NCBI GenBank assembly: GCA_946479535.1
Contig: CAMLGP010000275.1
Span: forward strand, 1 to 5,211
Origin: an uncultured Bacteroidota bacterium
Lineage (GTDB): Bacteria; Bacteroidota; Bacteroidia; Chitinophagales; Chitinophagaceae
Reading direction: 5' to 3'
Length of the DNA: 5,211 nt
Within the stretch, counting starts at the first letter, position 1, and every line of letters begins with the position of its first letter. Below, in pieces: positions 1 to 5,211 of this stretch. Both the position numbers and the translations under genes were made by a program. A model generated the notes under the pieces. The model saw nothing but the letters and a program-made list of their open reading frames with translations. It made no database searches and was not told where the DNA came from.

Positions 1-1
1 C

Positions 2-1348
2 GTAGCGATACTTGATATTAACCGGCTGGGCCAAAGCCAGGAAACAATGTTTGGTCACCATATAGAGGAATATGTCAACAAATTCAAAGCCTTTGATTTT
101 GAAGTGCTCTCCATAGACGGGCATAATTACGGAGAGATCGATAAGGCATTTCAGACTGTACAGAAATCTAATGGTAAACCTTACGCGATCATAGCAAAAA
201 CGTTCAAAGGTCATGGCATTTCATTTCTCGAGAACAAAGATGGCTGGCATGGCAAAGCGCTTAAGAAAGATGAATTGGAAAAAGCGCTAAAGGAACTGAG
301 ACCAATTAATGACAAACTCAACTTTCAGTTAAAAAAACCTTCTCAAACCAAGTTACCTACCCATGTTGACAGGATAACACAAGTATCAATAGAACATGAT
401 CCGAAAAAAGAACACGCAACAAGAGAAGTATTTGGAGAAATACTGGCTAAACTGGGTACAGAGAATAAAGATATCTATGCGCTTGATGGTGATGTAATGA
501 ATTCAACCTTTACTGAAGATTTTAAAGATGCGCATGCTGAAAGATTTGTTGAATGCTATATAGCTGAGCAAAATATGGTATCTGTTGCTGCCGGACTTTC
601 AAGAATGGGAAAGATACCTTTTGTAGCCACCTTTGCCGCTTTTCTTACAAGAGCGGCGGACCAGATACGGATGGCCAGGGTATCAGATACAAACATAAAA
701 TTCATTGGGTCACATGTTGGTGTGAGTATCGGTGAAGACGGCCCCTCACAAATGGGCCTGGAAGATATTTCCCTGTTTGGAACCATACCAGGAGCTGTAG
801 TGCTGCAACCTTGTGATGCAATCTCTACTGAAAAACTGGTTCCAATTATAACTTCACATAAGGGCTTTGCCTATATGCGCACGCTACGACCCAAAACTCC
901 GGTGATTTATAAAAATGAAGATAGTTTCAGCATTGGCGGTTCAAAGATCCTGCGCCAGTCAGACGATGATCTTTTAACAATAGCCGCAACGGGTATAACT
1001 GTATTTGAAGCATTAAAAGCTGCCGATGATTTGCAAAAGGAACATGTAAATGTGCGTGTAGTGGATTGCTATTCCATTCAACCGGTAGATGCCAATACCT
1101 TGAAGAAATGCCTGAATGAAACAAATCACAAGATATTGATCACAGTGGAAGATCATTTTATACATGGTGGCTTTGGCGATTTCGCTACTGCAGCCCTTTC
1201 AGGAGTGGCCGGGCAGGTTATTAAACTGGCAGTGAAGAAAATTTCCTGTTCAGGCACAAAAGTGGAACTGATGAAGGATGCGGGTATTGATGCATCTGCA
1301 ATTACAGCCAAAGTAAAATCGGTACTCAAAAAAGAAGTGGTAATGTAA
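2..1348 (+). CDS. tkt: Transketolase, animal-type single chain (5'-partial)
   Basis: Transketolase moves two-carbon ketol units between sugar phosphates in the pentose phosphate pathway, using thiamine diphosphate (ThDP) and a divalent metal, in the cytoplasm. The reading frame is open from base 2 to TAA at 1346-1348 (448 residues). The ATG at 47 is internal, because the codons before it already encode the conserved motif ILDINRLGQ. Residues are numbered from the codon at base 2. N7 and L9 match the metal-binding Asn185 and Leu187 of human transketolase, so about 178 N-terminal residues, including the GDG motif, lie before the window. H83 in GWHGK matches human His258. The pyrimidine-binding domain runs from about residue 137 to 300, with E189 in YIAEQNMV matching the cofactor-activating Glu366. 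GSHVGVSIGEDGPSQM lies at 226-241. The transketolase C-terminal domain follows from about 315. The N7-to-E189 distance matches the human enzyme to within one residue, so the chain looks intact. Human positions are recalled, not aligned by tool. Confidence 0.96.
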   Translation, partial: VAILDINRLGQSQETMFGHHIEEYVNKFKAFDFEVLSIDGHNYGEIDKAFQTVQKSNGKPYAIIAKTFKGHGISFLENKDGWHGKALKKDELEKALKELRPINDKLNFQLKKPSQTKLPTHVDRITQVSIEHDPKKEHATREVFGEILAKLGTENKDIYALDGDVMNSTFTEDFKDAHAERFVECYIAEQNMVSVAAGLSRMGKIPFVATFAAFLTRAADQIRMARVSDTNIKFIGSHVGVSIGEDGPSQMGLEDISLFGTIPGAVVLQPCDAISTEKLVPIITSHKGFAYMRTLRPKTPVIYKNEDSFSIGGSKILRQSDDDLLTIAATGITVFEALKAADDLQKEHVNVRVVDCYSIQPVDANTLKKCLNETNHKILITVEDHFIHGGFGDFATAALSGVAGQVIKLAVKKISCSGTKVELMKDAGIDASAITAKVKSVLKKEVVM

Positions 1349-1426
1349 AATCATTTAGGCTTAAGGTCCTGGGTGAAAGAATGCTAACGGACTTTTCGTA
1401 AATGGTTAAATATCGCCAAAAGCCGA

Positions 1427-1554
1427 TAGTGTCTTAGTCTCAGATCGATTTTGGCCACAGTGCCACAGAAATAAAGAGAACCGCAGTCCCGATAGCTATC
1501 GGGATCCTCTGTGTTTCCCCTGTGGCCCAATAAAAATTTCAATCTGAGACACTA
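1427..1554. repeat. Nested inverted-repeat element, MITE/REP-like
   Basis: The outer ends are inverted copies. TAGTGTCT opens the left end (1427-1434), and after six extra bases (TAGTCT) CAGAT continues the match. The right end, AATCTGAGACACTA at 1541-1554, reads TAGTGTCTCAGATT on the other strand. Further in, GGCCACAG (1453-1460) is complementary to CTGTGGCC (1520-1527). At the centre is an 18-base perfect palindrome, TCCCGATAGCTATCGGGA (1487-1504). The whole unit could fold into one long imperfect hairpin. It has no room for a protein. The ends can be read as GTGTCT...AGACAC flanked by TA on both sides, which would suit a non-autonomous element moved by a TA-targeting transposase such as the IS630/Tc1 group; that reading is inference. 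It is probably a dispersed repeat, but only one copy lies in this window. Confidence 0.65.
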
Positions 1555-1562
1555 CCCAAAAA

Positions 1563-1603
1563 CCCAGCAAATTGGCAGTTATTTTGCCTACTGGGCCCTT
1601 TTT
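1563..1603 (+). terminator. Possible intrinsic terminator
   Basis: CCCAG (1563-1567) pairs with CTGGG (1591-1595), and after a bulge GGCA (1574-1577) pairs with TGCC (1585-1588), leaving a 7-base loop. The stem is followed by CCC and five T (1599-1603). It would serve rightward transcription, but it sits about 215 bases after the transketolase stop and just downstream of the repeat element. The interrupted stem and the distance make this tentative. Confidence 0.35.
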
Positions 1604-1655
1604 AGCAAAAAAGGTTTAGGCATTCAAATTGTAATAATTCCTCATAAAACCAACT

Positions 1656-1949
1656 ATGACACTCACTGAATTTTTGATACTTCTGGTAATTGCAGCTATT
1701 TGTGGATCAGTAGGCCAGGCACTGGCCGGTTATGATCTTGGCGGTTGCCTTGTTTCTATTGTTGTGGGCTTTATTGGTGCCTACATAGGAATGTGGATGG
1801 CTGGTAAATTTGGCCTTCCTGAAATCTTCGCGGTAAAGATTGGGGGAAAAACTTTCCCAATTATCTGGTCTGTTGTGGGGTCAGCCATTTTAACCTTTAT
1901 AGTAGCCCTGATCAGAAAAGGAATCTCCGGACCTAGAGGGAATTGGTGA
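1656..1949 (+). CDS. GlsB/YeaQ/YmgE-family small membrane protein
   Basis: This is a 97-residue integral membrane protein of the transglycosylase-associated (Transgly_assoc) family, which includes E. coli YeaQ and YmgE and enterococcal GlsB. Members are linked to stress responses, but their biochemical role is not settled; the family name does not mean enzyme activity. Three hydrophobic helices are visible at about residues 4-24, 29-50 and 67-87. The Gly-rich pattern fits the family: LAGYDLGGCLVSIVVGFIGAYIG spans residues 23-45, with small residues at the helix contacts. Residues 51-66 form a loop (KFGLPE...KIGGK), longer than in YeaQ, and FPIIWSVVG opens the third helix at 67. The tail (KGISGPRGNW) is basic and probably cytoplasmic. 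The ATG at 1656 leads straight into the first helix. No strong ribosome-binding sequence is seen, as is common in Bacteroidota. It stands alone, with 307 bases before it and 96 after it. Confidence 0.82.
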   Translation: MTLTEFLILLVIAAICGSVGQALAGYDLGGCLVSIVVGFIGAYIGMWMAGKFGLPEIFAVKIGGKTFPIIWSVVGSAILTFIVALIRKGISGPRGNW

Positions 1950-2006
1950 CCAAATCAACCCTTCACAAAGTCTATATTACCCCCGATTCTACTCAATTTC
2001 AGACAA

Positions 2007-2014
2007 TACCTTTG
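2007..2014 (+). promoter_or_regulatory. Bacteroidota-type -7 promoter box (TACCTTTG)
   Basis: TACCTTTG fits the Bacteroidota sigma-ABfr -7 consensus TAnnTTTG exactly. It lies 31 bases before the ATG of the oxidoreductase gene, which would give a short leader of about 25 bases. The matching -33 TTG element is not clear at the expected distance; only ATTC-like sequence is seen around 1986-1989. The placement supports separate transcription of the oxidoreductase from the small membrane protein gene, but the box alone is not proof. Confidence 0.42.
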
Positions 2015-2045
2015 GAGTATTAAAATCAAAATAATCTCAGAGGAT

Positions 2046-2789
2046 ATGAAAATTGGAATTATCGGAGCCGGAAATATTGGACCAGCGCTAGCTAAGAAAT
2101 TTGTTGCCATCGGTCACCAGGTATTCATGGCTAATTCAAGGGGGCCAGAGACACTGGCTGACAAAGCAAAGGAAACCGGTGCAGTACCAGTTACTCTGGA
2201 ACAGGTAGTGCATGATAAAGACATTGTTGTCATTGCTATACCGGAACAAAGTATTCCAAAACTCCCAAAAGGGTTATTTTCATCGGCAGATGACAAAACA
2301 ATTGTTATAGATACAGGGAATTATTATCCAGAAGTTCGCGACAAATCAATAGCCGCAATTAATGACGGCATGCTGGAAAGTGTTTGGGTTTCACAACAAT
2401 TGGGCATCCCAATCATAAAAGCTTTCAATAGTATACTGGTAAGCAGCCTCAAAACCGGTGTATTACCGTCTGGAACACCAGGCAGGATTTGCCTTCCAGT
2501 AGCTGGCGATCATACTGAAGCAAAAAAAGTTGTGATTTCACTGGTTGATCAGATTGGTTTTGATGGAATTGATGGAGGAACTCTGGCGGACTCCTGGAGA
2601 CAACAACCCGGAACCCCCGCTTATTGCAGGGACCTTGATCAAGCGGCGTTGATCATAGCATTGGAGAAAGCTGAATACAGTAAAATTGCAGAATACAGAA
2701 TGAAAGCAGTTACGGCAGCAAAAAGGGCAGTTGAAGAAGCGGGATCGCTGGATGCGGCAACAGCTGGGGCAGGCAAACCAAAACAGTAA
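2046..2789 (+). CDS. NAD(P)-binding F420-reductase-like oxidoreductase
   Basis: The 247-residue protein belongs to the NADPH-dependent F420 reductase-like family (F420_oxidored/NAD_binding_10-type Rossmann fold), probably cytoplasmic. The start is fixed by the Rossmann strand: MKIGIIGAGNIG has the GxGxxG loop at residues 7-12. NSRGPETL at 30-37 follows the second strand, where Ser-Arg usually contacts the 2'-phosphate of NADP(H), so NADP preference is likely. VVIAIPEQ (61-68) and VIDTGNYY (87-94) complete the nucleotide-binding half. IKAFNSI lies at 124-130, and the family signature SWRQQPGTPAYCRDLD lies at 183-198, near the expected substrate pocket. The last 20 residues are Ala/Gly-rich and look disordered. 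Bacteroidota are not known to make coenzyme F420, so the true substrate is probably another flavin, quinone or metal compound, and I do not assign one. AGAGGA at 2039-2044 resembles a ribosome-binding site but sits unusually close to the ATG. Length is slightly above the roughly 210-230 residues usual for the family. Confidence 0.88.
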   Translation: MKIGIIGAGNIGPALAKKFVAIGHQVFMANSRGPETLADKAKETGAVPVTLEQVVHDKDIVVIAIPEQSIPKLPKGLFSSADDKTIVIDTGNYYPEVRDKSIAAINDGMLESVWVSQQLGIPIIKAFNSILVSSLKTGVLPSGTPGRICLPVAGDHTEAKKVVISLVDQIGFDGIDGGTLADSWRQQPGTPAYCRDLDQAALIIALEKAEYSKIAEYRMKAVTAAKRAVEEAGSLDAATAGAGKPKQ

Positions 2790-2803
2790 CTTCCGGCTGT
2801 TGC
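2757..2803 (+). other. Long hairpin spanning the oxidoreductase stop codon
   Basis: GCAACAGC (2757-2764) is exactly complementary to GCTGTTGC (2796-2803). Pairing can continue inward through TGGGG (2765-2769) with TTCCG (2791-2795) using G-U pairs, giving about 13 pairs around a 21-base loop that includes the TAA at 2787-2789. It is followed by TAAAAAAC rather than a T-run, so it is not a classic intrinsic terminator. It could mark or protect the mRNA 3' end, or be chance in Ala-rich coding sequence. Confidence 0.35.
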
Positions 2804-2903
2804 TAAAAAACTTACTCTGCAAATGCCAGAATACCTGAATAGATAGGTAGGATTGTTTCTCATTACATGGATTTTTACAGGAATTTGGACCTTTATTGTA
2901 ACC

Positions 2904-4805
2904 ATGCAATTGCAAAAATCTGTTTTAGTACTTCTGGTATTTAGTCTGGCTTTCAATCTTTCTTCAATTGCCCAACTGAATAATGGTGATGAAGATAAAG
3001 ACATGTCCAATAAAGGCAGACAGCGAGATCAGCAAGCCATTGATGAAGCGATTAATGGCTGGTGGACTGCTTCAATGAAAAATCATGACCAGCGTATTCA
3101 GTGGTGGCGTACAGGCAAATTCGGGATGTTCATTCATTGGGGAGTGTATTCACAGGCCGGTGGTGAATGGAAGGGCAAAAAGGTTTCGGGTTATGCAGAG
3201 CATTTAATGCGAAAGGAAAAAATCAGCAGAGCTCAATATCTTCAATTAGCCCACCAATTCAATCCCGTAAAATTTAATGCTGATGAGTGGGTTCAATATG
3301 CACGGAAAGCAGGGATGCACTACCTGATCATTACTTCCAAACACCATGACGGTTTTGCCATGTATCCTTCCGGTATTTCTGATTTTAATATCCGCCAACA
3401 AACGCCTTTCCAGAGAGACCCCATGGCAGAATTATCTGCTGCCTGTAAGAAGTTTGGGTTGAAGTTTGGTTTTTATTATTCGCATGCATTTGACTGGGAA
3501 CACCCTGATGCTCCGGGAAATGATTGGGAATACAAAAATCCCGGAGGTGATTCCAATCTGTATGGTGGAAGGGAGTGGTATGATCTTCACCCGGAATTAT
3601 TGATAAAGGCAAAAAAATATGTTGATGAAAAAGCAATCCCCCAGATTCAGGAACTGATCAGAAAATATCATCCCGATATTTTATGGTTTGACACGCCACA
3701 AAAATTACCCTTATCAGAAAATATCAGGATACTCAAAGCAATTCGTAGTATCGATTCCACTATTGTGGTAAACGGAAGGTTAGTGCGCTTTTCCAATTCC
3801 AATTTTGGTGATTATAAGAATACAGCGGACCGACCAGCTGAGTTTTACCCCGTAAGCGGGGATTGGGAGGCCATCCCTACTACCAATGAATCATATGGTT
3901 ATTCAAAATTTGACAGCAGTCACAAACCAGTTTCTCATTTTATTCGATTAATTGCAAATGCAGCATCCAGGGGTGGAAATCTGCTGATGAATATTGGACC
4001 AAAAGGTGACGGAAGTTTTGATAAGAGGGATATAAAGATCTTACAGGGCATTGGCAACTGGATGGAAAAGAACAGCGAAAGTATTTATGGAACAAATGCT
4101 GGTCCCCTACCCTTACATAGCTGGGGTGTAACTACAATAAAGGGGAAAAAACTGTACCTCCATATTTTGAGCTGGCCTGTTGATGGAAGACTTTATCTAA
4201 GTGGCCTAAAAACTTCAATCGGAAAGATCTATCTGCTTGCAGACCCCAAAAAGCTTTTTAAATTTTCATACACCAATGGACGGGATTTAATAATCCAGCA
4301 TCCTTTAAAAGCAATTGACACCATTAATACTGTGCTTGTAATTGATTTTAATGGCAAATTGCTGACAGATTCAATTCGATATGTATCAACTAGAATTCCG
4401 GAAACAAGGTTACTCGCTTATGATGCTGTTCAGCAGGGGAATGGCTTTTCATTCGGAGATGGAAAAACCAACCGCTATTTTGTAGAAGGATGGAAATCGA
4501 AAGATCAGGACCTGACCTGGAACTTCAAAACCAGTGAAGCAGCCAGTTTCAGAATAATCATAAAATACCTGGCCCCAGAAGAAATTTCAGGGGGAACATA
4601 TTCCGTTTCATTAGATGATAAGAAATTTCAAAGTGAGGTAATCAAGGGTAAAGAAACAACTGTAATTACAAAAGCGGTTGGAATGATCTCATTATCTCCG
4701 GGTATTCATAAATTGAATATATCTCTCCTCTCTATCGATAAATCAGAATTAATGAAATTGCTGGAATTTCAGCTAATTCCAGTCATTGGCTCCTTAAAAA
4801 AATAA
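2904..4805 (+). CDS. Secreted GH29 alpha-L-fucosidase with extra C-terminal domain
   Basis: The 633-residue protein is a retaining alpha-L-fucosidase that removes terminal L-fucose from glycans, exported to the periplasm or beyond. The ATG at 2904 is preferred over the in-frame TTG at 2853: it gives a clean signal peptide, with Lys5, a hydrophobic core at about 7-19 and likely cleavage after Ala23 in SSIAQ. The TIM barrel covers about residues 50-390. FIHWG has H78, KHHDGF has H147-H148, and PDILWFDT has D263, the expected nucleophile. E322 in DWEAI is the likely acid/base: it lies 59 residues after D263, close to the 64 between human FUCA1 Asp225 and Glu289. SRGGNLLMNIGPKGDG (355-370) is the other hallmark stretch. 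A beta-sandwich follows at about 400-485. Residues 500-630 form an additional beta-rich module not needed for catalysis, possibly carbohydrate-binding. Fucose linkage and natural substrate cannot be read from the sequence. No SusC/SusD genes or fucose-catabolism genes are seen beside it. Confidence 0.93.
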   Translation: MQLQKSVLVLLVFSLAFNLSSIAQLNNGDEDKDMSNKGRQRDQQAIDEAINGWWTASMKNHDQRIQWWRTGKFGMFIHWGVYSQAGGEWKGKKVSGYAEHLMRKEKISRAQYLQLAHQFNPVKFNADEWVQYARKAGMHYLIITSKHHDGFAMYPSGISDFNIRQQTPFQRDPMAELSAACKKFGLKFGFYYSHAFDWEHPDAPGNDWEYKNPGGDSNLYGGREWYDLHPELLIKAKKYVDEKAIPQIQELIRKYHPDILWFDTPQKLPLSENIRILKAIRSIDSTIVVNGRLVRFSNSNFGDYKNTADRPAEFYPVSGDWEAIPTTNESYGYSKFDSSHKPVSHFIRLIANAASRGGNLLMNIGPKGDGSFDKRDIKILQGIGNWMEKNSESIYGTNAGPLPLHSWGVTTIKGKKLYLHILSWPVDGRLYLSGLKTSIGKIYLLADPKKLFKFSYTNGRDLIIQHPLKAIDTINTVLVIDFNGKLLTDSIRYVSTRIPETRLLAYDAVQQGNGFSFGDGKTNRYFVEGWKSKDQDLTWNFKTSEAASFRIIIKYLAPEEISGGTYSVSLDDKKFQSEVIKGKETTVITKAVGMISLSPGIHKLNISLLSIDKSELMKLLEFQLIPVIGSLKK

Positions 4806-4839
4806 GCCACCTTTTCAAACCGCTAAATATATCATGCAT

Positions 4840-4859
4840 GCCGTTCAGTAAATGACGGC
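4840..4859 (+). terminator. Weak hairpin after the fucosidase gene
   Basis: GCCGT (4840-4844) pairs with ACGGC (4855-4859), with one more T-G pair inside and an 8-base loop. It starts 35 bases after the fucosidase stop. Only a poor pyrimidine stretch (CTTCC) follows, so termination here is uncertain. Confidence 0.28.
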
Positions 4860-4887
4860 CTTCCATTATCAACATAGGGAATAATTT

Positions 4888-4911
4888 TCTTCTATATTAA
4901 ATTTTAGAAGA
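4888..4911. repeat. Inverted repeat abutting the lipoprotein start
   Basis: TCTTCTA (4888-4894) and TAGAAGA (4905-4911) are perfect inverted copies separated by ten A/T-only bases. The right arm includes the A of the ATG at 4911 and the AGAAG just before it. It could fold over the start of translation or be an operator, but a 7-base arm in A/T-rich sequence may also be chance. Confidence 0.3.
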
Positions 4912-5211
4912 TGAAAACAACGATATTATCCCTATGCATTCTTTCTCTCCTTATCTCCTGTAAAAAAAGTAAAGATTCAAATGATCCGGGTCAGCAGCCA
5001 GTTTCAGAACACTACCCCCAAACCTGGCTGCTGACCTATGATGGATCTGCGGACAAATACACTCACCTGGAACTGGCTGGCAATAACATGAAACGTTCAG
5101 AGATTGAAAAAACCTATAACCTTATAACCCTGGCAAAAGAAAGATTCTGCAGTTTCATTGTTTCGGAATCCAGAACCGAGTTTACCAATAAACAATGCGT
5201 CAGCATTCAGT
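4911..5211 (+). CDS. Lipoprotein of unknown function (3'-partial)
   Basis: An open frame starts at ATG 4911 and runs off the window after 100 codons. Residues 1-17 form a lipoprotein signal: MKTTILSLCILSLLISC, with lipobox LISC and C17 as the lipidated cysteine. Export to the periplasm and anchoring in the outer or inner membrane is expected. The residues after the cysteine are KKSKDSND, basic rather than the acidic stretch that marks surface lipoproteins in some Bacteroidota, which hints at a periplasm-facing position; this is inference. The mature part starts with a flexible Ser/Asp/Gln/Pro-rich linker to about residue 35, then HYPQTWLLTYDGSADKY and a mixed region with Cys at 80 and 96. I do not recognise a family from this fragment. 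It lies 105 bases after the fucosidase gene on the same strand, so a functional link is possible but not shown. Confidence 0.8.
   Translation, partial: MKTTILSLCILSLLISCKKSKDSNDPGQQPVSEHYPQTWLLTYDGSADKYTHLELAGNNMKRSEIEKTYNLITLAKERFCSFIVSESRTEFTNKQCVSIQ

Larger units (their letters stand above)
1349..1655. other. 307-base intergenic gap with repeat element
   Basis: No credible coding region is seen in either strand between the transketolase stop and the small membrane protein start. The gap holds a nested inverted-repeat element in its middle and a hairpin with a short T-run after it; both are listed separately. The first 78 bases after the transketolase stop hold only a small inverted repeat (TATCG at 1411-1415 and CGATA at 1424-1428), which abuts the left edge of the repeat element. 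I found no TAnnTTTG box upstream of 1656, so the promoter of the downstream gene is not identified. Confidence 0.7.

Noticed and set aside
556..786. Minus-strand open frame of 76 codons inside the transketolase gene
   Set aside because: It lies wholly within the highly conserved pyrimidine-binding domain of transketolase and encodes no recognisable protein, so it is a shadow frame.
927..1124. Minus-strand open frame of 65 codons inside the transketolase gene
   Set aside because: It is opposite the well-conserved C-terminal domain, is rich in His/Leu as is typical of antisense frames, and has no credible start context.
1349..1655. A riboswitch or small RNA in the long gap before the membrane protein gene
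   Set aside because: The pairing seen there is explained by the nested inverted-repeat element and one terminator-like hairpin. I recognise no conserved riboswitch core.
2848..2855. TAGGATTG as a promoter -7 box for the fucosidase gene
   Set aside because: It departs from TAnnTTTG at a conserved T and has no -33 partner around 2825-2829.
2538..3010. Two overlapping minus-strand frames across the oxidoreductase-fucosidase junction
   Set aside because: They overlap each other in different frames and run antisense to two clear genes. The Cys/Phe/Ser-rich composition is not that of a real protein.
3385..3636. Minus-strand open frame of 83 codons inside the fucosidase gene
   Set aside because: It is antisense to the GH29 barrel core and has no family resemblance.
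2046..4805. An operon-like new system joining the oxidoreductase and fucosidase
   Set aside because: The genes are 114 bases apart with a hairpin between them, one is cytoplasmic and the other exported, and there is no known pathway link, so simple adjacency is the better reading.
4882..4889. TAATTTTC as a promoter -7 box for the lipoprotein gene
   Set aside because: It misses the final G of TAnnTTTG, no TTG lies at the expected -33 position, and such strings are frequent in A/T-rich leaders.

Overview
This is an ordinary chromosomal stretch, probably from a Bacteroidota bacterium. The Chitinophagaceae/Sphingobacteriia side is likeliest, but that is inference. The supporting signs are: a secreted GH29 glycosidase whose signal peptide ends in the typical '...SSIAQ' form; a lipoprotein start with an LISC lipobox; A/T-rich leaders with few good Shine-Dalgarno sequences; one exact TAnnTTTG -7 box of the Bacteroidota type; and an intergenic palindromic element with the core TCCCGATAGCTATCGGGA. 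Base composition is moderately AT-rich throughout, and no gene stands out as foreign.

Layout, all genes on the + strand: (1) 2-1348, the C-terminal three quarters of an animal-type, single-chain transketolase whose start lies before the window. (2) 1349-1655, a 307-base gap that contains a nested inverted-repeat element (about 1427-1554) and a possible terminator hairpin (1563-1603). (3) 1656-1949, a small three-helix membrane protein of the GlsB/YeaQ/YmgE (transglycosylase-associated) family. (4) 2046-2789, an NAD(P)-binding oxidoreductase of the F420-dependent NADP reductase-like family, preceded by a good -7 box and ending inside a long hairpin. (5) 2904-4805, a secreted GH29 alpha-L-fucosidase with an extra C-terminal beta-rich domain. 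(6) 4911 to the window end, the first 100 residues of a lipoprotein of unknown function.

The genes are separated by about 95-310 bases and do not look like one tight operon. Transketolase is central metabolism (pentose phosphate pathway), the small membrane protein and oxidoreductase look like stress or redox accessory genes, and the fucosidase plus lipoprotein are cell-envelope or glycan-facing. No SusC/SusD pair is visible, so a polysaccharide utilisation locus is not shown here. I found no RNA gene, CRISPR array, phage gene, transposase or toxin-antitoxin pair, and nothing that amounts to a new multi-gene system. The most noteworthy items are the nested palindromic repeat, the F420-reductase-like enzyme in a lineage not expected to make F420, and the extra domain on the fucosidase.
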